From positions 1 through 5,931 of the forward strand of contig CANHLD010000115.1 in assembly GCA_947461325.1 (NCBI GenBank): a stretch of 5,931 bases of DNA. Direction: 5' to 3'. Within the stretch, counting starts at the first letter, position 1, and the number at the start of each line of letters is the position of its first letter. The notes under the pieces were generated by a model, which did no database searches, was not told the DNA's origin, and saw only the letters and a program-made list of their open reading frames with translations. Of the stretch, positions 1 to 4,853 are shown in pieces. The DNA comes from Comamonadaceae bacterium. Its GTDB lineage: Bacteria > Pseudomonadota > Gammaproteobacteria > Burkholderiales > Burkholderiaceae_C. A program made the position numbers and the translations under genes.

Positions 1-970
1 CACCGATGACCACCGCGAGAAAACACAGAATGAACACACCACGCGCCGGGTCCGTGGCAAATGCATGCACCGATGTGAGCACACCGGAACGGACCAAAAA
101 TGTCCCGAGCAATGACAAAGAGAAAGCAGCGATGGCCAACAACACGGTCCAGGCTTTGAAGCTGCCGCGTTTTTCCGTGACCATCAGCGAATGAATCAGC
201 GCGGTTCCAACCAACCAAGGCATGAGGGATGCGTTTTCCACCGGGTCCCAAAACCACCAACCGCCCCAGCCGAGTTCGTAATAAGCCCACCAAGAACCCA
301 AGCCGATACCGAATGTGAGAAAGGACCAAGCGATGACAGTCCACGGCCGCGACCAACGCGCCCAAGCGGCATCCAAACGACCTGAGATGAGCGCAGCGAT
401 GGCAAATGCAAATGCCACGGACATGCCCACATAACCCATGTAGAGCATGGGCGGGTGAATGACCAAGCCAGGGTCTTGCAGCAACGGGTTTAAATCGCGC
501 CCGTCTGCAGGGATGGGAAACAAACGATCAAACGGGTTGGAGGTGATCAAGATGAAAGCCATGAACCCTACTGCCACCAAACCCAATACACCCAACACGC
601 GGGCCACCATGTTGAGCGGCAGGCTTTGGGAGAACAAAGCCACAGCGGCCGTCCAACCGGTCAGCATCAACACCCACAACAACAGAGAGCCTTCGTGACC
701 GCCCCATACTGCAGCAAACTGGTAGGCCTTGGGCAACAAACGGTTGGAGTGTTCAGCCACATATTTGACTGAAAAATCGTTGCTTAAAAATGAAGCCGCC
801 AAACAAGCGAAAGACAACAACACCAGCGCGAACTGCAAAAACGCCGCCGGCCGCGCCAGCGATTGCCACACCGTGTTGCGTGTGAGTGTGCCCCACAAAG
901 GCAATACACCAAGCAACACCGACAGCACTGTCGCGAGAATCAATGCAAATTGACCGAGTTCAGGAATCAT
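1..970 (-). CDS. ccmF: Cytochrome c heme lyase subunit CcmF (N-terminal part, cut by window edge)
   Basis: CcmF is the large inner-membrane subunit of the System I cytochrome c synthetase; it takes heme from holo-CcmE and attaches it to apocytochrome c in the periplasm. The reading frame opens with ATG at 970 (protein MIPELGQFALILA..., a usual CcmF start) and stays open to the left edge, giving 323 codons of about 650. The tryptophan-rich WWD heme-handling motif is intact (W235-G-G-W-W-F-W-D242, followed by PVENA). H172 in a VIHPPMLYMGYVG segment and H260 in ALIHSLM match the positions of the conserved heme-ligand histidines H173 and H261 of the E. coli protein. Many hydrophobic segments fit a multi-pass membrane protein. 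The start lies 13 bases after the ccmE stop with no clear Shine-Dalgarno sequence, so it probably depends on translation of ccmE. The C-terminal half and any following ccmG/ccmH are outside the window. Identification is very secure. Confidence 0.97.
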   Translation of the reverse strand, partial: MIPELGQFALILATVLSVLLGVLPLWGTLTRNTVWQSLARPAAFLQFALVLLSFACLAASFLSNDFSVKYVAEHSNRLLPKAYQFAAVWGGHEGSLLLWVLMLTGWTAAVALFSQSLPLNMVARVLGVLGLVAVGFMAFILITSNPFDRLFPIPADGRDLNPLLQDPGLVIHPPMLYMGYVGMSVAFAFAIAALISGRLDAAWARWSRPWTVIAWSFLTFGIGLGSWWAYYELGWGGWWFWDPVENASLMPWLVGTALIHSLMVTEKRGSFKAWTVLLAIAAFSLSLLGTFLVRSGVLTSVHAFATDPARGVFILCFLAVVIG

Positions 971-983
971 GCGGAGCTTGCTT

Positions 984-1436
984 TCAGGGTTTGACAGATT
1001 GGGCGGCGCGCGCCTGAGCCGCTTTGTCCAGCGCGTGCTGAGCCTCGGGCGGCATGTAATTTTCGTCGTGTTTGGCCAGCACTTCGCTGGCGGTCATCAC
1101 ACCTTGTTCATCAAGTTTGCCTTGGGCGACCACGCCCTTGCCTTCTTTGAATAAATCGGGGAGCAAGCCACTGTAATGCACCCTGGTGTCATTGATGGTG
1201 TCAGTCACGACAAACGACACGCTGGTGCCGTCGCGCTGCAAGCTGCCGGTCTTGACCATGCCGCCGATACGAAAAGTTTTATTGCGTGGCGCTTCGCCGT
1301 TGAGCACTTGCGTCGGCGTGAAGAAAAACACCAAATTGCTGTTGAAGGCATTGAGCACAAACGCAGCTGCCACGCACAAAACCAGCACACCGCCTGCGAT
1401 CAAACCAAAACGTTTTTGCCTGGGGCTCAGGTTCAT
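984..1436 (-). CDS. ccmE: Periplasmic heme chaperone CcmE
   Basis: CcmE is a membrane-anchored periplasmic heme chaperone. It binds heme covalently through a histidine after loading by CcmABCD and passes it to CcmF. The 150-residue product has a short basic N-terminus (SPRQKRF), one membrane anchor at about residues 10-30, then a beta-rich OB-fold domain (FRIGGMV, VSFVVTDT, VHYSGLLPDLFKEG, GVVAQGKL). The heme-binding motif LAKHDENYMPPE carries H123, the covalent heme attachment residue, and Y127, the axial ligand, matching H130/Y134 of E. coli CcmE. The C-terminal tail is polar and Ala/Gln-rich, as is common. The length is near that of E. coli CcmE (159). The ATG at 1436 overlaps the ccmD stop by the ATGA arrangement and has a strong ribosome site inside the end of ccmD. 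Nothing appears broken. Confidence 0.98.
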   Translation of the reverse strand: MNLSPRQKRFGLIAGGVLVLCVAAAFVLNAFNSNLVFFFTPTQVLNGEAPRNKTFRIGGMVKTGSLQRDGTSVSFVVTDTINDTRVHYSGLLPDLFKEGKGVVAQGKLDEQGVMTASEVLAKHDENYMPPEAQHALDKAAQARAAQSVKP

Positions 1437-1603
1437 GGTGACTCCTGAATATCGGTTTTGGCCAAAGCCAGTGCGTTGATATGCGCTTGCCGGGCCTGCC
1501 AGATTTCAAGCAGGATGAACAATGCCGTCACGCCCATGCTGCCCCACACATAAGGGCCGTAGCCACCCATGTCCCAAAACTGCGACCAACTCTCCCACCT
1601 CAT
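1433..1603 (-). CDS. ccmD: Heme exporter small subunit CcmD
   Basis: This 56-codon gene sits exactly between ccmC and ccmE and overlaps both by 4 bases (ATGA at 1600-1603 and 1433-1436). CcmD is a small single-pass inner-membrane protein that stabilises the CcmABC complex and is needed to release holo-CcmE. The product begins MRWESWSQFWDMGGYGPYVW; the GGYGxYVW segment (residues 13-20) just before the membrane span is the recognisable CcmD signature. The membrane helix covers about residues 18-35 (VWGSMGVTALFILLEIW). It is followed by a positively charged and polar tail (QARQAH...), which fits an N-out, C-in orientation. E. coli CcmD is 69 residues, so the length is normal for this variable subunit. 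A GGGAG ribosome site 7 bases before the ATG supports the start. Position and signature make the call firm despite the small size. Confidence 0.95.
   Translation of the reverse strand: MRWESWSQFWDMGGYGPYVWGSMGVTALFILLEIWQARQAHINALALAKTDIQESP
1442..1447 (-). promoter_or_regulatory. Ribosome binding site of ccmE inside ccmD
   Basis: CAGGAG on the minus strand lies 5 bases before the ccmE ATG at 1436, within the last codons of ccmD. This is the strongest ribosome site in the operon, fitting a need for more CcmE than complex subunits; that last point is inference. Confidence 0.7.
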
Positions 1604-2349
1604 GCTTTTGCTCCCGAGACTTCAGGCAAAGCCTGTACCCATTCGGTATGTCGTTCGCGCTCGACGATAAGGCTGCGCACCCGGTAACACACGATAGCCA
1701 AGGTGTAAGCCCAAAAAGACAAGGCCATGAGCAACATGCCCCACAGCATCAACTGCGCCATGCTCGGTGAACGCGTGAGCGATACCGACGCACCCTGGTG
1801 CAAGGTGTTCCACCATTTGACCGAAAAATAAATGATGGGCACATTGATGGCACCAACGATGGCGATTAAAGCACCGGCGCGGTCGGCGCGGCGCACATCG
1901 TCAATCGCGGAGGTCAAGGCCATGTAACCGAGGTAGAGAAAAAACAATATCAATTCAGATGTGAGCCGCGCATCCCAGACCCACCAAGTGCCCCACATAG
2001 GCTTGCCCCACAAGGCACCGGTCCATAGTGATAAAAAAGCAAACATGGCGCCGGTCGGTGCGAGTGCACGGGTCATCATGCCGGACAAACGGGTGTTGAA
2101 GGTCAGACCCAACACGCTCCAAAAAGCCATGGCCAGATAGATCACCATTGACATCCATGAAACGGGCACGTGAACAAAAATGATGCGGTAGCCCTCGCCT
2201 TGTTGTGCGTCGCTAGGCGCCAAAGCAAAACCTATCCATAAACCGGCGATGCCCAAAGCCGCAGCCAACGCTGCCAACCAAGGCCATAAACGGGCTGCCA
2301 GCGCATAAAAAGTTTGCGGTGCAGCGTAATAAAACCAGCGAATAGCCAT
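1600..2349 (-). CDS. ccmC: Heme exporter/heme-handling protein CcmC
   Basis: CcmC is an inner-membrane heme-handling protein with six membrane helices that presents heme to CcmE at the periplasmic face. The 249-residue product has the family's usual length. It contains the WWD motif W119-G-T-W-W-V-W-D126 followed by ARLTSELILFFLYLGY, and the two conserved periplasmic histidines H60 (FVHVPVSW) and H184 (NTLHQGASV), at the same numbers as in E. coli CcmC. Hydrophobic spans are visible at about 22-43, 61-82, 96-112, 131-147, 158-176 and 199-222. The C-terminus is basic and polar, as expected for the cytoplasm. The ATG at 2349 lies 4 bases past the ccmB stop within a short ATGA repeat; two other ATGs there are in other frames. 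The ribosome site is weak (TTGGAA), suggesting coupling with ccmB. The stop overlaps the ccmD ATG. Confidence 0.98.
   Translation of the reverse strand: MAIRWFYYAAPQTFYALAARLWPWLAALAAALGIAGLWIGFALAPSDAQQGEGYRIIFVHVPVSWMSMVIYLAMAFWSVLGLTFNTRLSGMMTRALAPTGAMFAFLSLWTGALWGKPMWGTWWVWDARLTSELILFFLYLGYMALTSAIDDVRRADRAGALIAIVGAINVPIIYFSVKWWNTLHQGASVSLTRSPSMAQLMLWGMLLMALSFWAYTLAIVCYRVRSLIVERERHTEWVQALPEVSGAKA
1611..1615 (-). promoter_or_regulatory. Ribosome binding site of ccmD inside ccmC
   Basis: GGGAG on the minus strand lies 7 bases before the ccmD ATG at 1603, within the end of ccmC. It supports this short gene and its exact start. Confidence 0.65.
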
Positions 2350-2353
2350 TCAT

Positions 2354-3019
2354 TCATTCCAAGGCGATGCGCAAACCTGCACTGCAAGCCCAAGGGCTGA
2401 AAAACAGAGCAGGCAGCAACATGGCCAGCAAAATCGACACATGGGCTTGCGCACCCACACCAGACTCAAGCGCTTGCACAGCACCTGCACCAAATACCAG
2501 CACCGGCACAAACAAGGGCAACACCAGCAGGGAAATCAAGATACCGCCGCCTCGCACACCGAGCGTCAATGCAGCACCAATCGCACCGACACAAGACAAC
2601 ACAGGTGTGCCCAGCAGCAAAGACAAGGACAACATCCACAGTGCTTCTTCACTGAGGTCAAACTGCAAACCCAGTACAGGCGCCAATATTACCAAGGGCA
2701 CCCCGCACAGCAGCCAATGGGCCGTGATTTTCCCGAGGACCATAAGCCCTAAGGAATGAGGGGACAACAACATGTGTTCAAGGCTGCCGTCACGGAAATC
2801 GCCTTCAAACATGCGGCTCAAGCCCAGCATGGTGGCCAGCAAAGCACCCACCCACAACACGCCGGGACCGATTTGACGCAGCATGGCGGGCTCGGGGCCA
2901 ATGGCCAGCGGAAACAAAGTGGCGACCACCACAAAGAAAAACACGCTGTTCAACACCTCGGCTTTGCGCCGCATGGCCAAACGCAAATCACGTTGCACCA
3001 CAGTAAAAAAAATATTCAT
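2354..3019 (-). CDS. ccmB: Heme exporter ABC permease subunit CcmB
   Basis: CcmB is the membrane subunit paired with the ATPase CcmA in the ABC-type complex that drives release of heme-loaded CcmE from CcmC/CcmD. The 221-residue product matches the family length (about 220). It opens with a short amphipathic cytoplasmic stretch (FFTVVQRDLRLAMRRKAEVLNSV) and has about six hydrophobic spans at roughly 25-43, 49-67, 92-118, 127-152, 156-180 and 192-214. The most diagnostic segment is SRMFEGDFRDGSLEHMLLSP (residues 68-87), the CcmB cytoplasmic loop thought to contact the ATPase. The ATG at 3019 overlaps the ccmA stop by ATGA and is preceded by GAGG at 8-base spacing, inside the end of ccmA. The stop TGA is at 2354-2356. 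The gene looks intact. Confidence 0.97.
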   Translation of the reverse strand: MNIFFTVVQRDLRLAMRRKAEVLNSVFFFVVVATLFPLAIGPEPAMLRQIGPGVLWVGALLATMLGLSRMFEGDFRDGSLEHMLLSPHSLGLMVLGKITAHWLLCGVPLVILAPVLGLQFDLSEEALWMLSLSLLLGTPVLSCVGAIGAALTLGVRGGGILISLLVLPLFVPVLVFGAGAVQALESGVGAQAHVSILLAMLLPALFFSPWACSAGLRIALE

Positions 3020-3642
3020 GGCTGCAACCTCAACACCTGCATGGCGTTGCCCACATCCAATGACTGGTGACTGGTGAACAACAACATGCCGCCTTGGCGC
3101 GTATGTGTACGCAGCAATTCAATCAGGGCTAGTTGAGCCGCTGCGTCGAGTGCCACCATGGGTTCATCTAACAACCACAAGCGTGCTTTGGACACCTGCA
3201 ACCGCGCCAAGGCCACCCGGCGTTTTTGGCCTTGCGACAACACTCTCAAAGGCAAATGCATGCGGCTAGCCAAACCTTGCGCGTCCAAAGCCTGCGCAGC
3301 GTCTTGCGGACTCAACACCTGACCCGCCAAAGCCGCCGTGGTTTGTAAATTTTCTAACGCGCTGAGTTCGTCTTTCAAACCCAAGGCATGGCCAAGGTAG
3401 AACACATCGCGCAAAAAACCCTCACGCGCTTGTTGCACCAGTTGGCCATCCCAAAGCACTTGGCCCTGCGACAACGGTGACAAGCCGCACAAGCCGCGCA
3501 GCAAACTGGTTTTTCCCGCGCCGTTGTCACCTTGCAAATGCATGGCCTGCGATGCTTGCAACTGAAAACTCACAGGTGAAAACAATGCACGCGAACCGCG
3601 TTCACAAGACACATTCACCACTCGCAAGCCAGTGTCATTCAT
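3016..3642 (-). CDS. ccmA: Heme exporter ATP-binding protein CcmA
   Basis: CcmA is the cytoplasmic ATPase of the CcmABCD complex; ATP hydrolysis is used to release holo-CcmE rather than to move heme across the membrane. The 208-residue product has every ABC ATPase motif: Walker A G38-DNGAGKTS46, the signature LSQGQKRRVALAR (135-147), Walker B LWLLDEP (155-161) with catalytic E160, the D-loop ALD (164-166) and the switch histidine H192 (FTSHQ). A glutamine replaces the first glycine of the usual LSGGQ, a variation common in this family. The segment FYLGHALGLKDELSALENL (81-99) is typical of CcmA. The length equals that of other CcmA proteins (about 205). The ATG at 3642 overlaps the stop of the upstream FemAB-like gene, and the stop overlaps the ccmB ATG. 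I see no strong ribosome site before it, so coupling to the upstream gene is likely. Confidence 0.97.
   Translation of the reverse strand: MNDTGLRVVNVSCERGSRALFSPVSFQLQASQAMHLQGDNGAGKTSLLRGLCGLSPLSQGQVLWDGQLVQQAREGFLRDVFYLGHALGLKDELSALENLQTTAALAGQVLSPQDAAQALDAQGLASRMHLPLRVLSQGQKRRVALARLQVSKARLWLLDEPMVALDAAAQLALIELLRTHTRQGGMLLFTSHQSLDVGNAMQVLRLQP
3028..3031 (-). promoter_or_regulatory. Ribosome binding site of ccmB inside ccmA
   Basis: GAGG on the minus strand lies 8 bases before the ccmB ATG at 3019 and within the last codons of ccmA, which supports the overlapping start. Confidence 0.6.
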
Positions 3643-4562
3643 AACAAGTAACTGCCTGCCAACTGCAACACGCTGCCACCGGTAGACATTTTGAATCGTG
3701 CCACACCGGCACTGCGCTGGGTATTGACGCCGCCCAAATCAAGACTGCGCACACCGCGTTCGCGCAACTCTTCGATGGCGCGCCACAGCATCAGGTTGTG
3801 TGCGTGCAAATCGCGCCCGGCATCCGAGGTCCAGCCGACCTGGTAAGTGGCTGCCTCGCCGTGAATCAAAAACATCATGCCTGCCACGCGATCACGCCCT
3901 ACATCGGCGCGCAATGACATTAAATTGCGCGACGGTTGTTTGCGCGATTCGGCATAGCGTTCGAACCAGACCAAGGGCATGCCTTCCAGGCCACGGTCTA
4001 CACGTTGCTGCATTTCCGCGTCCAGCAGCCAGCGGTACTGACCCGGGTTGGTGCCCATGCGCTGCACATTCAATTCAGATTTTTCCGCGCCGCCTAAACG
4101 GTGCCGCCAGCGTTTATCGAGTTGCGCGCGCAGCACATCCATGGGCTGGCTGATGTCCAGCATCACCGTGCTGTAACCCGACATGATGCGACGCACCGCA
4201 GGCAAACCGAGCTTGTCGTCTAGCACTTCATTTGGCGTGACCATCATGAAACGCAAACCGTCCAAGGGCAGGGTTTGGCGCATTTGTTTATAGACAGCTG
4301 CTTTGTCTTTGGCACTCACATCTTGCAGCCACAAAGGGCCGCGAGTGCACAAAGCCAGCGACACATATTTTGCAAATTTACGCACAATGAATTGCGCTTG
4401 CGCCACCGGCACACCGTCGGCTTGCACGCGTGCCCGCAAGACCCGCGCACCGATAGACACCATGGTGGAGCCATACGCCCAGTCTTGTTGCAAGGGCGCT
4501 GCCGCCGCTGCATGCGACTTGTCCCAAGCGGCCATGTCTTGCGTGCCCCAATCGACTTTCAC
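3639..4562 (-). CDS. FemAB/GNAT-fold transferase-like protein (peptidoglycan-bridge aminoacyltransferase family), role unknown here
   Basis: The 307-residue soluble product has the layout of FemAB/FemX-like proteins with tandem GNAT folds. It has an N-terminal Q26-D-W-A-Y-G segment, a central basic helix KRWRHRLGGAEKSELNV (150-166), and a C-terminal GNAT core: AATYQVGWTS (237-246), AHNLMLWRAIEELRERG (254-270), SLDLGGVN (273-280) and VARFKMSTGG (287-296). No signal peptide or membrane span is seen. In Gram-positive relatives such enzymes move amino acids from aminoacyl-tRNA to lipid II. Gram-negative bacteria usually lack such bridges, so the substrate here is unknown; an acyl- or aminoacyltransferase acting on another amine is possible. 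The start is GTG at 4562 with AGGA 8 bases upstream; no in-frame ATG lies upstream before a stop, and the next in-frame ATG is codon 10. The gene heads the ccm operon and overlaps ccmA by 4 bases, implying co-expression. The family call is good; the function is open. Confidence 0.8.
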   Translation of the reverse strand: MKVDWGTQDMAAWDKSHAAAAAPLQQDWAYGSTMVSIGARVLRARVQADGVPVAQAQFIVRKFAKYVSLALCTRGPLWLQDVSAKDKAAVYKQMRQTLPLDGLRFMMVTPNEVLDDKLGLPAVRRIMSGYSTVMLDISQPMDVLRAQLDKRWRHRLGGAEKSELNVQRMGTNPGQYRWLLDAEMQQRVDRGLEGMPLVWFERYAESRKQPSRNLMSLRADVGRDRVAGMMFLIHGEAATYQVGWTSDAGRDLHAHNLMLWRAIEELRERGVRSLDLGGVNTQRSAGVARFKMSTGGSVLQLAGSYLL

Positions 4563-4594
4563 GCGGCAATTCCTGAGTTGGTTACCATGCAGGT
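4563..4594. other. 32-base divergent intergenic gap
   Basis: This is the only space between the minus-strand operon start and the plus-strand small gene. It holds the ribosome site of the FemAB-like gene and is too short for a complete promoter plus leader in either direction. Promoters must therefore lie in the first codons of the opposite gene. I found no convincing -35/-10 pair on either strand. Confidence 0.6.
4571..4574 (-). promoter_or_regulatory. Ribosome binding site supporting the GTG start of the FemAB-like gene
   Basis: On the minus strand AGGA lies 8 bases before GTG at 4562. No in-frame ATG occurs between this GTG and the upstream in-frame stop (TAA at 4611-4613), so this site decides in favour of the GTG over the in-frame ATG at codon 10 (4535). 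Confidence 0.6.
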
Positions 4595-4792
4595 ATGTGG
4601 AAAAAATTCTTTAAACGCCATCCGGTGCAAACCGTGATGGGACACCGCATCCCTGAGCCGCGATTGACCGGCATGGCGGTGTTGTGGGCACTGATTTACC
4701 TGGGCTTGCCGGTGCTGGCCGTCGGCACGTTGATAGACAGTTTGATACAACTTGCCACCGGTGTTTGCACCGGTTTGTGGTGTTATTTTTAA
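4595..4792 (+). CDS. Small hypothetical membrane protein (65 aa)
   Basis: I do not recognise this gene as a named family. The 65-residue product starts with a basic stretch (MWKKFFKRHPVQ), then a polar segment (VMGHRIPEPRL), then a long hydrophobic region at about residues 25-45 (TGMAVLWALIYLGLPVLAVGTL) and a second weaker one to the C-terminus. The end carries two cysteines spaced C58-x4-C63. The positive N-terminus suggests it stays in the cytoplasm. The MGHxIPEPRLT segment looks non-random and suggests a conserved protein. The ATG at 4595 is the first possible start, because an in-frame TGA lies at 4574-4576. No good ribosome site is seen: AGG is only 1 base from the ATG. The gene is divergent from the FemAB-like gene across 32 bases and lies 61 bases before the exporter on the same strand. 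It fills an otherwise empty gap, which supports it being real. Confidence 0.65.
   Translation: MWKKFFKRHPVQTVMGHRIPEPRLTGMAVLWALIYLGLPVLAVGTLIDSLIQLATGVCTGLWCYF
4757..4774 (+). repeat. Perfect 7-bp inverted repeat (hairpin) in the 3' end of the small membrane-protein gene
   Basis: ACCGGTG (4757-4763) and CACCGGT (4768-4774) are exact reverse complements around a TTTG loop. A run of five T begins at 4786, about 11 bases past the stem, which is too far for a classical intrinsic terminator. It may be a weak transcript-end or stability structure, or chance within codons. Confidence 0.4.
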
Positions 4793-4793
4793 T
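4765..4793 (+). promoter_or_regulatory. Possible sigma-70 promoter for the ABC exporter gene
   Basis: TTTAAT at 4788-4793 matches the -10 consensus at five of six bases. TTGCAC at 4765-4770, 17 bases before it, matches the -35 only at its TTG. This would put a transcript start near 4800 and a leader of about 54 bases. The match is weak and partly inside the small upstream gene, so the exporter could equally be read from a promoter further upstream. Confidence 0.25.
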
Positions 4794-4853
4794 ATCATGC
4801 TGTTCATCGAGTAAGCATCTTAGCGCTTACCTGTTTCCCTCTCTTGCGACCCT
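4793..4853 (+). other. Spacer before the ABC exporter gene, with a 6-bp inverted repeat
   Basis: This 61-base non-coding spacer contains GTAAGC (4811-4816) and GCTTAC (4825-4830), exact reverse complements separated by 8 bases. It could be an operator half-site pair or a small leader hairpin. It is followed by a pyrimidine-rich stretch with no purine-rich ribosome site before the exporter ATG. No U-tract follows the repeat, so it is not a standard terminator. Confidence 0.35.

Noticed and set aside
6..953. Several plus-strand open frames of 60-80 codons and a 78-codon minus-strand frame in the left part
   Set aside because: All overlap the ccmF frame, which carries the WWD motif and conserved histidines; the others are shadows.
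2367..3077. Plus-strand open frames of 130, 104, 103 and 64 codons opposite ccmB
   Set aside because: They are antisense to a secure ccmB (and the end of ccmA), have low-complexity Gln/His/Thr-rich translations typical of frame shadows, and match no known family.
3800..4637. Plus-strand open frames of 117, 120 and 103 codons opposite the FemAB-like gene
   Set aside because: The translations are Arg/His/Cys/Pro-rich without domain structure, while the minus strand carries coherent GNAT motifs throughout.
4757..4790. Intrinsic terminator for the small gene
   Set aside because: The stem is only 7 bp and the T-run starts about 11 bases after it, so it does not fit the standard stem followed directly by a U-tract.
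4559..4807. 82-codon minus-strand open frame opposite the small membrane-protein gene
   Set aside because: Its Gln/His/Arg-rich translation has no domain-like pattern, whereas the plus strand encodes a plausible membrane protein with a charged lead and hydrophobic span. It cannot be fully excluded without comparative data.
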